Positions 50,662-59,404 of a DNA stretch of 64,000 nt are shown in pieces. The notes below the pieces were generated by a model. The model was not told the DNA's origin. It did not search any database and worked only from the letters and a program-made list of their open reading frames with translations. Every line of letters starts with the position of its first letter. The stretch's first letter is position 1. A program made the translations under genes and the position numbers. Source of the stretch: Pseudomonas azerbaijanoccidentalis (lineage in GTDB: Bacteria > Pseudomonadota > Gammaproteobacteria > Pseudomonadales > Pseudomonadaceae). Location of the stretch: positions 310,001-374,000 of the forward strand of contig NZ_JAHSTU010000005.1 in the NCBI RefSeq assembly GCF_019145495.1, given 5' to 3'.

Positions 50662-50739
50662 TGTATCCCGGATGTATCCGTTTCGAGGGGCATTTGTAAG
50701 CCAGTCTCCGCACAGCGTGTTGGGATACACAGCGATACA
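50662..50739. promoter_or_regulatory. Paired TGTATC repeats upstream of the EF-hand gene
   Basis: TGTATCC at 50662 and 50673 (11 bases apart) and, inverted, GGATACA at 50723 and CGATACA at 50733. Tandem sites one helical turn apart are typical for OmpR-type response regulators. The regulated gene is probably the EF-hand gene (start 50542). Inference from spacing only. Confidence 0.4.
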
Positions 50740-50850
50740 TTTGCTGCGTTACCGCTTCACATCGAACTGCACCGAGCCACTATAGAGCTCCTTTCTTTTG
50801 CCCAATGGCCGGTACATCGGCGTCACTCCACCTATATAAGCCATTTGAAC

Positions 50851-50875
50851 CGGGCGCCATATCGCGCCCGTTTTT
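50851..50875 (+). terminator. Orphan rho-independent terminator
   Basis: CGGGCGC-catatc-GCGCCCG followed by TTTTT. No plus-strand gene lies between 50062 and here, so it may end a small RNA starting near a CACTATAGAG (-10-like, 50779) sequence, or block read-through. Confidence 0.7.
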
Positions 50876-50892
50876 ATACGGTGGCCGATCTT

Positions 50893-50908
50893 GTTTCACA
50901 TTTAAAAC
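50893..50908. promoter_or_regulatory. Imperfect operator copy, GTTTCACATTTAAAAC
   Basis: Shares GTTTCA and AAAC ends with the perfect palindrome at 51018 and the same 16-base length. Possible secondary IclR site. Confidence 0.4.
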
Positions 50909-51017
50909 AAATCCATCGGTTCTTCACTTTCAGCGTTACCAAAAAAAGCACCGCGTACTCGCACATCAACGGGCATCGCACAATCGATGTGCAATTTCGT
51001 GCCATACAAGAAACCAC

Positions 51018-51033
51018 GTTTCATATATGAAAC
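51018..51033. promoter_or_regulatory. Likely IclR operator, palindrome GTTTCATATATGAAAC
   Basis: A perfect 16-base palindrome about 140 bases before the first gene of the catabolic operon. IclR proteins bind short palindromes of this kind, and the operon encodes an IclR regulator (56084). Confidence 0.6.
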
Positions 51034-51170
51034 ATCATCAAGAGCGGAAATTATCTATAAGCCATTAATTTATAAAGATTTTTAAACATAAAATCGACTT
51101 GGCAAATCTCTGGCATTGTTCATGCAATAAACACCGTATCACCTATAAAACAGACCAGAGACCCTTCCCA

Positions 51171-52022
51171 ATGGCTGTGAAAGAGATGTACGCCGTCGCC
51201 CCTCAATGGAACAAACTCGCTCCCAAGGAAGACCTGGAGCCCACTGAAATTGAATTTCGCAATGTCGGTAAATGTTTCCCGGCCAAGGGAAAGCCGGAAG
51301 CGCCGTTTGCCATTCGCGGGGTTAACTTCAAGATTCGCCGTGGTGAAGTGGTATCGATCATCGGCCCTTCCGGTTGCGGTAAGAGCACCATCCTAAACAT
51401 GGGTTCCGGTCTCTATCGTCCTTCCGAGGGCGAAGTGTTCGTCGGTGGCGAAGCCGTCACCGGCCCGGTCCGTCAGGTCGCGTTCATGTTGCAAAAAGAC
51501 CTGTTGATGCCGTGGCGCAGTATTCGTCGCAACGTTGAACTGGGCCTGGAAATACAAGGTGTGGCGGCCGCCAAGCGACAAGCTGTGGCCAAAGATCTGC
51601 TTGATCGTTGCCACCTTCAAGGCTTTGCCGACCATTACCCGTTCCAGCTGTCGGGAGGCATGCGTCAACGCGCGGCCCTGGCCCGCACGCTGGCAATCGA
51701 CCCGCAGGTGCTGTTCCTCGACGAGCCGTTCTCGGCGCTGGATGCGCAGACCAAGATGATCCTGCAACAGGACATGGCGCGGATGCTGTTCGATGAAAAG
51801 AAAACTGCGCTGTTCATTACCCATGACCTGATCGAAGGCATCGCCATGTCGGACCGGCTGCTGGTCATGAGCGCCCGCCCTGGCACCATCATCGAAGAAA
51901 TCAACATTGACCTGCCGTTCCGCGACAACCCGCTGGAACGCCGCAAGCTGCCAGAAATCGGCCCGCTGGTCGGCCGTCTGATGGAGTTGCTGCAGGTCAG
52001 CGAAGACACCGAACTGCATTGA
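51171..52022 (+). CDS. ABC transporter ATP-binding protein (SsuB/TauB type)
   Basis: 283 residues from ATG 51171. Walker A is GPSGCGKS, the signature LSGGMRQR, Walker B VLFLDEP, and the switch His is in FITHD. The short Q-loop part (FMLQKDLLMPW) is typical of the nitrate/sulfonate/taurine group. It powers import with the next two genes. It is the first gene of the operon. Confidence 0.93.
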   Translation: MAVKEMYAVAPQWNKLAPKEDLEPTEIEFRNVGKCFPAKGKPEAPFAIRGVNFKIRRGEVVSIIGPSGCGKSTILNMGSGLYRPSEGEVFVGGEAVTGPVRQVAFMLQKDLLMPWRSIRRNVELGLEIQGVAAAKRQAVAKDLLDRCHLQGFADHYPFQLSGGMRQRAALARTLAIDPQVLFLDEPFSALDAQTKMILQQDMARMLFDEKKTALFITHDLIEGIAMSDRLLVMSARPGTIIEEINIDLPFRDNPLERRKLPEIGPLVGRLMELLQVSEDTELH

Positions 52023-52061
52023 TCAACGCCCCTGCGGCCATCCATCGATTGAGGAGTACGC

Positions 52062-53063
52062 ATGTTCAAGTCTCTGTTTCAACGTTTCAGCCAGGTCACC
52101 GGCATTGCGCTCGGCCTGGGCATGGCTTTCGCCGCTCAGGCGCAGTCGACCGATGTGACCTACCTGTTGCCGGCGCCACCGAACTCTCCGGCGTTCGCCC
52201 CGTGGATCATCGCTCAGCAAAAGGGCTACTACACCGCCCAGAACCTGAACATGACCTTCATTGCCGCCAAGGGCGGCGTAGATGTGGCGAAACAGATCGG
52301 CGCCGGTAACGCCATGCTCGGCGGTGCCATTGGCGATACCCCGATCGTGGTGCGGGCCAACGGGATTCCAGTGCGCGCCGTGGCGGTGCTGGGTGCCGGT
52401 GGTGTGACCATGATTGCCACCAATGCGGCGGAAAACATCAACTCCATCACCGACCTCAAGGGCAAGACCATGACGGTGATGTCCTACTCGGACACCACCT
52501 ACTACGCCCTGCTCGCCTCGTTGCGCAAAGCCGGCCTGAGCAAGACCGATGTGAACATTCAAGCGGCCGGTCCCTCGGGCGTCTGGCAATTGTTCTCGGC
52601 CGACAAATCCCAAGCGATGGCCGGGGTGCCGGACTGGGTGGTCAACGCCGAAGAAGCCGGGGTGAAGATCAAGTTGATCCCGCAGGCACAGATTTTCGAA
52701 AGCATGGCCCAGGCGATTCTCGCCTCCGACGACGCCATCAAAAACCACCCGCAAATTGTCCGCGGCGTGGTCCAGGCCACCCTGCAAGGCATGAACGACA
52801 TCATTGCCGATCCCAAGGCCGCAGCGGCCACATTCGCCAAGGCAGTCCCGGCCTATGCCGGCAAGGAAGCGCAATTGGAGAAGGTCTTCAAGCTGTATGT
52901 CGAGCATGTCTACGCCAACCAGGTGATACCGGGGCGCATCGATCCGGCGCGACTTGAAGCGGTGCGCCAGTTCTATGTCAGCGAAGGCATCGTTACCCAG
53001 GAGCCGAAGCTCGACGACCTGTACACCAACCAGTTCATCGACACCCAAACAGCCGCGCAATGA
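52062..53063 (+). CDS. ABC transporter periplasmic substrate-binding protein (SsuA/THI5-like)
   Basis: 333 residues. A signal peptide ends near AQA (28). The mature part has the NMT1/THI5-like pattern: PNSPAFAPWIIAQQKGYY, IAAKGGVDVAKQIGAGNAML, DLKGKTMTVMSYSDTTYYAL. These proteins bind sulfonates, nitrate, pyrimidine precursors or aromatic acids, so the ligand cannot be told. It is 39 bases after the ATPase gene. Confidence 0.9.
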   Translation: MFKSLFQRFSQVTGIALGLGMAFAAQAQSTDVTYLLPAPPNSPAFAPWIIAQQKGYYTAQNLNMTFIAAKGGVDVAKQIGAGNAMLGGAIGDTPIVVRANGIPVRAVAVLGAGGVTMIATNAAENINSITDLKGKTMTVMSYSDTTYYALLASLRKAGLSKTDVNIQAAGPSGVWQLFSADKSQAMAGVPDWVVNAEEAGVKIKLIPQAQIFESMAQAILASDDAIKNHPQIVRGVVQATLQGMNDIIADPKAAAATFAKAVPAYAGKEAQLEKVFKLYVEHVYANQVIPGRIDPARLEAVRQFYVSEGIVTQEPKLDDLYTNQFIDTQTAAQ

Positions 53064-53091
53064 CGGCCAGTGACAACAAGGTACCGACACG

Positions 53092-53868
53092 ATGAAAAAC
53101 CTCAATAACTCCATGCTCGGCAGCGTCGCCCTGCTGGTCCTGTTCCTGGTGCTCTGGCAATGGGGCCCGGGAATGCTCGGCATGCCCGAATTCGTCATGC
53201 CGCAACTCAGCCGCGTGACCCAGGAAAGCCTGGTGATGTGGCACACCGGCGGCCTGTTGCAACACACCCTGATTACCGCCTTCGAAATCATTGTCGGCTT
53301 TGGCCTGGGTGCCCTGCTCGGCGTGGTGATCGGTGTGTCGCTGGGACTCTCGCCCGCCGCCGAGGCCATGCTGTCGCCGTACATTCTGGCACTGCAGATC
53401 GCCCCGAAGGTCGCCTTTGCCCCGCTGTTCGTCATGTGGCTGGGCTACACGATTTATCCGAAGATTCTGATCGCCATCCTGATCGTGTTCTTCCCGGTGA
53501 TGATCAACGTACTGTCGGCGATCCGTACGGTGGACCCGGACATGATCAACCTCGTGCGGACCATGAACGCCAGCCGCTGGCAGATCTTCCGCCTGGTGGA
53601 GTTCCCCTCGGCCATGGCCGCGCTGTTCTCCGGCCTGCGCATTGCTTCGACCCTGGCCGTCATCGGTGTCACCGTCGGTGAATTGGTCGGCGGCAATCAG
53701 GGCCTCGGCTTCCTGCTGGTCGATGCCGAAGGTCAGGGCAATACCGCGGGCGTGTTCGTGGCCATCGTCATGCTTACGCTGATCGGTGTGCTCGCTTACG
53801 GCGCGGTGGTCTGGGCCGAAAAACGTGTCCTGCACTACATGCCAAAAGCCATGCTGAGCACCCAATGA
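53092..53868 (+). CDS. ABC transporter permease (SsuC/TauC type)
   Basis: 258 residues with six membrane helices and the EAA-type loop (MNASRWQIFRLVEFPSAMAA). The start (NSMLGSVALLVLFLVLWQWG) is the first helix. It forms the channel of the importer. It overlaps the next gene by 4 bases, so import and metabolism are translationally linked. Confidence 0.92.
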   Translation: MKNLNNSMLGSVALLVLFLVLWQWGPGMLGMPEFVMPQLSRVTQESLVMWHTGGLLQHTLITAFEIIVGFGLGALLGVVIGVSLGLSPAAEAMLSPYILALQIAPKVAFAPLFVMWLGYTIYPKILIAILIVFFPVMINVLSAIRTVDPDMINLVRTMNASRWQIFRLVEFPSAMAALFSGLRIASTLAVIGVTVGELVGGNQGLGFLLVDAEGQGNTAGVFVAIVMLTLIGVLAYGAVVWAEKRVLHYMPKAMLSTQ

Positions 53869-54632
53869 TGACGACCTTCAATCGCTTGCTCGAAGGCCGT
53901 CGCGTGCTGGTCACCGGTGGCGCCCGCGGCTTGGGTTACGCCTTTGCCCAGGCCATCGGCCGGGCCGGTGCCCACGTGGTCATCGCCGACATTCTTGCCG
54001 AACGCGTGCAGCAATCGGCCGCCGAACTGGTGGCTGAAGGTCTGACCGTGCACGGCGTGACGGTCGACCTCGCCCAACCGGATTCCATTGCTGCCTGCAT
54101 CGCTGAAACCACCCGTTTGCTCGGTGGGCTCGACGGTCTGGTGAATAACGCCTCGATCACCAATTCCGGCGGCAAGACCTGCGAAGAGCTGAGCCTGGAC
54201 ACTTGGGATCAGGTCATGCAGGTCAACGTGCGCGGCACCTGGTTGATGACCAAGGCCTGTCTGCCGGCACTGCGCGCCAGCGGGCATGGCGCCATCGTCA
54301 ACCTGGCCTCCGACACCCCGCTGTGGGGCGCGCCGAACCTGCTGGCGTATGTCGCGAGCAAAGGCGCAATCATCGCCATGACCCGCAGCCTGGCCCGCGA
54401 ACTGGGGACCGACAACATCACGGTCAATGCCATTGCGCCCGGCCTGGTACTGGTCGAGGCCACGGCCTATGTGCCTGAAGCCCGCCACCGTTTGTACAAC
54501 GACCAACGGGCCATCCAACGCCCACAACTTCCCGAAGACGTCAGCGGTGCCGTGCTGTTTGCGCTGTCCGACCTCGCTCGCTTCATCACTGGACAAACCT
54601 TGCCGGTCAACGGCGGGTTCGTCATGCCTTGA
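53865..54632 (+). CDS. Short-chain dehydrogenase/reductase 1
   Basis: 255 residues. Classical SDR marks: TGGARGLG (17-24), VNNAS (NNAG-like), Ser in NLASDTPLW, and YVASK as the active-site YxxxK. The Asp in VVIADIL favours NAD+. It should oxidise an alcohol, perhaps a cis-dihydrodiol formed by the Rieske oxygenase; substrate is inferred from context only. Confidence 0.9.
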   Translation: MMTTFNRLLEGRRVLVTGGARGLGYAFAQAIGRAGAHVVIADILAERVQQSAAELVAEGLTVHGVTVDLAQPDSIAACIAETTRLLGGLDGLVNNASITNSGGKTCEELSLDTWDQVMQVNVRGTWLMTKACLPALRASGHGAIVNLASDTPLWGAPNLLAYVASKGAIIAMTRSLARELGTDNITVNAIAPGLVLVEATAYVPEARHRLYNDQRAIQRPQLPEDVSGAVLFALSDLARFITGQTLPVNGGFVMP

Positions 54633-54646
54633 TACTGGAGATTGCC

Positions 54647-55198
54647 ATGACCGACCTTTCTGCAAACCTGAATACACAGCACAACGCTCCGAAAAGCTGG
54701 GAGCAGCCAGCGGGCAGCGATCTCGCAGGCTGGATGCAAACCCGCATCGCCCGCTACGAAACCCGCAAGTACGACTGGAACGCCTTGAAATTCCAGGCCG
54801 ATTACGACCCGAAATTCGGTCGTGCACAAATGCGCTACATCGGTACCGGTGGCACCGGCGTGACCTCGGACATGAACACCATCCCGTCGGAAAACTTCAC
54901 GTTTTCCACCATGGTGATTCCGGCCGGTCACGAAGGCCCGCCGCACCTGCACACCGATGTTGAAGAAGTGTTCTTCGTGCTGCGCGGCAAACTCAAAGTG
55001 GTCATCGAGAAGGACGGCGAGCGTTTCGAAACCATCCTCACTGACCGCGACGTGATTTCCGTGCCGCCCGGCGTGTACCGCGAAGAAATCAACATCGGCG
55101 ATGAAGATGCGCTGATGTGCGTGATGCTCGGTGCGAAAAAACCGCTGACCCCTACCTACCCGCCAGAACATCCTCTGGCCTCGATCAAGCGCGGATAA
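54647..55198 (+). CDS. Cupin domain protein
   Basis: 183 residues from ATG 54647 with GGAG upstream. A single cupin is visible at about 85-150: GHEGPPHLHTDVEEVFFVLR and later PPGVYREEI, giving the metal ligands (His, His, Glu; the fourth His position looks replaced). The cupin could be a dioxygenase, isomerase or non-enzymatic binder. Confidence 0.85.
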   Translation: MTDLSANLNTQHNAPKSWEQPAGSDLAGWMQTRIARYETRKYDWNALKFQADYDPKFGRAQMRYIGTGGTGVTSDMNTIPSENFTFSTMVIPAGHEGPPHLHTDVEEVFFVLRGKLKVVIEKDGERFETILTDRDVISVPPGVYREEINIGDEDALMCVMLGAKKPLTPTYPPEHPLASIKRG

Positions 55199-55202
55199 GC
55201 CC

Positions 55203-56087
55203 ATGTCGTACGCCATCGATAATCGCGCTCCGTCGCTCACCGCCGACCTTCAGGCGCAACTGGCCCTGCACTTCCCGCAGCGCACGCTGGAGATCGCCGG
55301 TGCTCGCCAGGCCTTTCGCGAATGCGGAACCGGGCCTGCCATTGTGTTGTTGCACGGGATTGGCTCGGGCTCGGCATCGTGGTTAGAGGTGGCGCAGGAA
55401 CTGGGCCGCCGTGCGCGGGTGATCGCCTGGGATGCGCCGGGCTACGGCGACTCCACGCCACTGCGCGCGTTGGCCCCCGATGCGTCGGATTATGCCGAGC
55501 GCCTGCTGCAGATGCTCGACGCACTGGGCATCCAGCGTTGCGTGCTGGTGGGGCATTCACTCGGCGCAATTACCGCCATTGCGTTCGCCAGCGGCGTGCA
55601 TCAACAGCGCGTCAGCCGCCTGGTACTGATCAGCCCGGCGCAGGGCTACGGTCATCCATCGCGCGCCTTGCAGCGCCAGGAAGTACGTAGCAAGCGCCTG
55701 CGCTCCCTGGAGCAAATGGGCATTCAACACATGGCCGAACAGCGCAGCCCCTACATGCTCTCGCCCGCTGCCACCCCTCAGGCACAGGCTTGGGTGCAGT
55801 GGAACATGGCGCGCCTCAACCCCGACGGTTACCGCCAGGCCATTGAACTGCTGTGCGGCGAGGACCTGCTGCGCCATGCACCGCTGTCAATGCCGTGCGA
55901 CGTGTATTGCGGCGAAGCCGACGGCATCACCGCGCCCGCAAGTTGCCAGACCCTGGCCAAGGCCCTGGGCGGTACTTTCGACCTTATCCAAGATGCCGGG
56001 CACGCCAGCCCCATCGAACAACCTTGTGTAGTCGCGGGCCGTCTGGCCCGCGCTATCGAAGAATCCCTGACAGGTGCATCGCTATGA
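55203..56087 (+). CDS. Alpha/beta hydrolase
   Basis: 294 residues. LLHGIGSGSASW oxyanion loop, nucleophile Ser119 in GHSLG, acid in GEADGIT and His in DAGHAS. This is close to the MhpC-type C-C hydrolases of meta-cleavage pathways and to general esterases. Placed beside an extradiol-type dioxygenase and a Rieske oxygenase it could cut a ring-cleavage product. It overlaps the IclR gene by 4 bases. Confidence 0.9.
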   Translation: MSYAIDNRAPSLTADLQAQLALHFPQRTLEIAGARQAFRECGTGPAIVLLHGIGSGSASWLEVAQELGRRARVIAWDAPGYGDSTPLRALAPDASDYAERLLQMLDALGIQRCVLVGHSLGAITAIAFASGVHQQRVSRLVLISPAQGYGHPSRALQRQEVRSKRLRSLEQMGIQHMAEQRSPYMLSPAATPQAQAWVQWNMARLNPDGYRQAIELLCGEDLLRHAPLSMPCDVYCGEADGITAPASCQTLAKALGGTFDLIQDAGHASPIEQPCVVAGRLARAIEESLTGASL

Positions 56088-56920
56088 ACGATTCAGATCT
56101 GCTGAAGGACGCTCAGGACAAATACATCGTGCCAGGACTGGAGCGCGGCCTGCTGCTGTTGTGCGAATTCAGCCGGCGCAATCGCACGTTGACCGCGCCG
56201 GAACTGGCCCGACGCCTGTCGCTGCCGCGCTCGACGATCTTTCGCCTGCTGACGACGCTCGAAACCATGGGCTTCGTGACCCGCAGCGGCAACGAATACC
56301 GCCTCGGCATGTCGGTGCTGCGCCTGGGCTTCGAGTACCTCGCCTCACTGGAATTGACCGAACTCGGTCAACCGCTGCTGGCCCGTTTGTGCGACCGCCT
56401 CAACTACCCAAGCAATCTGGTGGTGCGCGACGGCCGTTCGATCGTCTACGTGGCCAAGGTTTCGCCACCGTCGGTGTTCTCCACTGCAGTGAATGTCGGC
56501 ACTCGCCTGCCCGCCCACGCCACCGTCCTCGGGCGCATCCTGCTCGAAGACCTGTCGCTGGCCGAGTTGCGCGAACTGTACCCGGAAGATCACCTGGAAC
56601 AGTTCTCACCCTGCACACCGAAGACCGTGATGGAACTGTTCGACATGGTGCAGGCCGACCGTCAGCGCGGATTTGTCAGCGGTGAAGGATTCTTCGAATC
56701 GGCGATCTCCACCGTCGCAGCGCCGGTGCGTGATCAATCCGGGCAGATCGTCGCTGCCCTGGGCGTGACCATTCCGACCACACAGATCGCTCACGTCAAC
56801 TTCAACGAATTGCTCCTGCAAGTACGTCGCAGTGCCGACGAGCTGTCGCGGCTGCTCGATTACAACAGCGCGACTGGCCATGACGGCCACAACCGCGTAA
56901 CGGCTCTGATGAGGGATTGA
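56084..56920 (+). CDS. IclR family regulator
   Basis: 278 residues from ATG 56084. Winged helix-turn-helix at about 20-80 (TAPELARRLSLPRSTIFRLL, TTLETMGFVTRSGNEYRLG), then the GAF-like effector domain (YVAKVSPPSVFSTAVNVGTR, LPAHATVLGRILL, ISTVAAPVRDQSGQIVAALG). It is embedded in the operon it probably controls, with candidate sites at 51018 and 50893. Confidence 0.93.
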   Translation: MNDSDLLKDAQDKYIVPGLERGLLLLCEFSRRNRTLTAPELARRLSLPRSTIFRLLTTLETMGFVTRSGNEYRLGMSVLRLGFEYLASLELTELGQPLLARLCDRLNYPSNLVVRDGRSIVYVAKVSPPSVFSTAVNVGTRLPAHATVLGRILLEDLSLAELRELYPEDHLEQFSPCTPKTVMELFDMVQADRQRGFVSGEGFFESAISTVAAPVRDQSGQIVAALGVTIPTTQIAHVNFNELLLQVRRSADELSRLLDYNSATGHDGHNRVTALMRD

Positions 56921-56921
56921 G

Positions 56922-57719
56922 ATGAGTCTCTATCAACTGCAAGGCAGTACGGCGATTGTGACCGGTGGCTCTTCCGGCATCGGCCTGGCCTGTGTCGAGT
57001 TGTTGCTCGAAGCCGGCGCGGCCGTGGCCTTCTGCGGACGCGACGAAGATCGCCTGCGCAGCGCCGAAGAAAAACTGCGTCAACGCTTTCCCGAGGCGCG
57101 ATTACTGGCGCACGTCTGCAACGTGCTCGATGCCGACTCGGTCAACGCCTTTTCCGCCGCCAGCCTTGCTGCATTGGGGCCAGCCAGCGTGCTGATCAAC
57201 AATGCCGGGCAAGGCCGCGTATCGACCTTCGCCGACACTACCGACAGCGCCTGGACCGAAGAACTGAACCTGAAGTTTTTTTCGGTGATTAACCCGGTTC
57301 GCGCGTTCAAGGCACAGCTGCAAAACGAAGCGAACGCGGCCATTGTCTGCGTCAACTCGCTGCTGGCCAGCCAGCCAGAACCGCACATGGTCGCCACCTC
57401 GGCCGCTCGCGCCGGGGTGATGAACCTGGTGCGCTCGATGGCCACCGAATTTGCCGCCGAAGGCATTCGGGTCAACGGCATCCTCATTGGCCTGGTCGAG
57501 TCCGGGCAATGGCGCCGGCGTTTCGAAGCCCGTGAAGAACGGGATCTGGACTGGAGCCAATGGACCGCCCAGCTGGCTCGAAAAAAACACATTCCCTTGG
57601 GGCGCCTGGGCCTGCCGATTGAAGCGGCCCGCGCGATCCTGTTTCTGGCCTCGCCTTTGTCGGCTTACACCACGGGCAGCCATATCGATGTTTCTGGAGG
57701 CCTGTCCCGCCATGCGTAA
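56922..57719 (+). CDS. Short-chain dehydrogenase/reductase 2, without YxxxK
   Basis: 265 residues. The cofactor motif TGGSSGIG (14-21) and NNAG (93-96) are intact and Ser146 is present, but the active-site YxxxK is replaced by Thr159 and Arg163 (ATSAARAG). Cofactor binding is likely; normal SDR oxidoreduction is doubtful. It overlaps the ThDP gene by 8 bases. Confidence 0.85.
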   Translation: MSLYQLQGSTAIVTGGSSGIGLACVELLLEAGAAVAFCGRDEDRLRSAEEKLRQRFPEARLLAHVCNVLDADSVNAFSAASLAALGPASVLINNAGQGRVSTFADTTDSAWTEELNLKFFSVINPVRAFKAQLQNEANAAIVCVNSLLASQPEPHMVATSAARAGVMNLVRSMATEFAAEGIRVNGILIGLVESGQWRRRFEAREERDLDWSQWTAQLARKKHIPLGRLGLPIEAARAILFLASPLSAYTTGSHIDVSGGLSRHA

Positions 57720-59394
57720 TGAAAATACTGTCACCGTTGGCGCTGCCATCACCGCGTTTCTCGAGCAATGTGACGTCAAGGCCGCGTTCGGTGTGATCTC
57801 GATCCACAACATGCCGATCCTCGATGCGTTCGCCGTACGCGGCAACATCCGTTTCGTCATGGCCCGCGGTGAAGCCGGCGCCACCAACATGGCCGATGCC
57901 TATGCCCGCACCACGGGTGGCCTGGGTGTGTGCCTGACGTCCACCGGCACCGCAGCCGGTAACGCCGCCGGGGCAATGGTCGAAGCGCTGACCGCTGGCA
58001 CGCCGTTGCTGCACATCACCGGACAAATCGAAACGCCGTATCTGGACCAGGAATTCGCTTACATCCACGAAGCCCGCGACCAGCTGACCATGCTCAAGGC
58101 TGTGTCGAAGGCCGCGTTCCGCGTGCGCAGCGTCGAAACCGCGATCAGCACCCTGAAGCTGGCGGTGCAGACTGCGTTGACCGCGCCAACCGGGCCGGTG
58201 AGCGTTGAAATCCCGATCGACATCCAGTCGACGTTTATCCCGATGCCGACCGACCTGTCGCCGCTGCCGATTCCGGTGGCCGTGCCCGCACCGGAAGCGC
58301 TGGATCTGGTGGCCGAGCGACTGGCCTCGGCCACTCGCCCGCTGTTGTGGCTCGGCGGCGGTGCGCGGCACGCCGGCCCGCAAGTCAAACGCTTGCTGGA
58401 CATGGGCGTCGGCGTGATCACCTCGACCCAGGGTCGCGGTGTCGTCAACGAAGACGACGAGCGCTGCCTCGGTGCATTTTCGCAAAACAAACTGGTCGAG
58501 CAGTTCCTGCAAAGTTGCGATGCCCTGCTGATCGCCGGTTCCCGCCTGCGCAGCAACGAGACGTTCAAGTACGCGCTGAAGTTGCCACGCAATACCCTGC
58601 GCATCGACGCCAACCCGGCCATCGAAGGTCGCAGCTACAACAGCGAACTGTTTATTTGCGGTGATTCGGCACTGGCGCTGGAAGGCCTGGCTGATCGTCT
58701 CGAAGGTCGCCTGCAGATCGACCCGACGTTCCTCGCCGAGCTCAAGCAAGTGCGCGATAAATCCCGTACGCAACTGGTCGCCGACCTCGGCCCGTACTCG
58801 GCCATGGTTGAACAGCTGCAAGCCCTGACCGGGCGCAACTTTTCCTGGGTGCGCGACGTGACGCTGTCCAACAGCATCTGGGGCAACCGCCTGCTGACCC
58901 TGTTCCACCCGCGTTCCGGCGTGCATGCATTGGGCGGCGGCATCGGTCAGGGGTTGTCGATGGGCATTGGCGCGGCCGTTGCGGCAGCGGAAACGGCTCC
59001 TGAGCGCAAAGTCTTCGCGCTGGCCGGTGACGGTGGGTTCATTCTCAACCTCGGCGAATTGGCGACGCTGGTGCAAGAGAACGCCAACGTGGTGATTCTG
59101 CTGATGAACGATCAACGCTACGGCGTTATCCGCAACATTCAGGACGCGGTGTACGGCAGTCGCCATTGCTACGTCGACCTGCACACGCCGGATTACTCCA
59201 AGCTGGCCGAGTCGCTGAACCTGCGCCATGGCCTGGTTACCGACCTCAAGGATTTCGGCAAGGTCGTCGACGGCGCGCTGGCGCAACCCGGCCCGTTCCT
59301 GCTGGAAGTCGACATGCTCGCCGTCGGCAGCTTCGCCACCCAGTTCGCCGGTCCGCCGAACAGCGAAACCAAAGCGCAAAAAGCCACGGCCTGA
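57712..59394 (+). CDS. Thiamine diphosphate-dependent enzyme (acetolactate synthase-like)
   Basis: 560 residues. The pyrimidine-binding domain has Glu54 in ARGEAGATNMA, the middle domain is LWLGGGARHAG..., and the cofactor motif GDGGF starts the C-terminal domain, with NDQ closing it. The family includes 2-oxoacid decarboxylases, carboligases and cyclic-dione hydrolases. The aldehyde dehydrogenase two genes on would fit a decarboxylase giving an aldehyde. The actual substrate is unknown. Confidence 0.9.
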   Translation: MRNENTVTVGAAITAFLEQCDVKAAFGVISIHNMPILDAFAVRGNIRFVMARGEAGATNMADAYARTTGGLGVCLTSTGTAAGNAAGAMVEALTAGTPLLHITGQIETPYLDQEFAYIHEARDQLTMLKAVSKAAFRVRSVETAISTLKLAVQTALTAPTGPVSVEIPIDIQSTFIPMPTDLSPLPIPVAVPAPEALDLVAERLASATRPLLWLGGGARHAGPQVKRLLDMGVGVITSTQGRGVVNEDDERCLGAFSQNKLVEQFLQSCDALLIAGSRLRSNETFKYALKLPRNTLRIDANPAIEGRSYNSELFICGDSALALEGLADRLEGRLQIDPTFLAELKQVRDKSRTQLVADLGPYSAMVEQLQALTGRNFSWVRDVTLSNSIWGNRLLTLFHPRSGVHALGGGIGQGLSMGIGAAVAAAETAPERKVFALAGDGGFILNLGELATLVQENANVVILLMNDQRYGVIRNIQDAVYGSRHCYVDLHTPDYSKLAESLNLRHGLVTDLKDFGKVVDGALAQPGPFLLEVDMLAVGSFATQFAGPPNSETKAQKATA

Positions 59395-59404
59395 GGACTT
59401 CGCC

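Larger units (their letters stand above)
50543..51170. other. Long intergenic region before the catabolic operon
   Basis: 628 bases without a convincing gene. It holds paired TGTATC motifs at 50662-50739 upstream of the EF-hand gene, a strong plus-strand terminator at 50851-50875 with no gene in front of it (an sRNA is possible), two IclR-type palindromes at 50893 and 51018, and an AT-rich promoter stretch around 51040-51110. Confidence 0.6.

Noticed and set aside
52023..53435. Minus-strand frame of 470 codons
   Set aside because: Antisense to the binding protein and permease genes; no motif.
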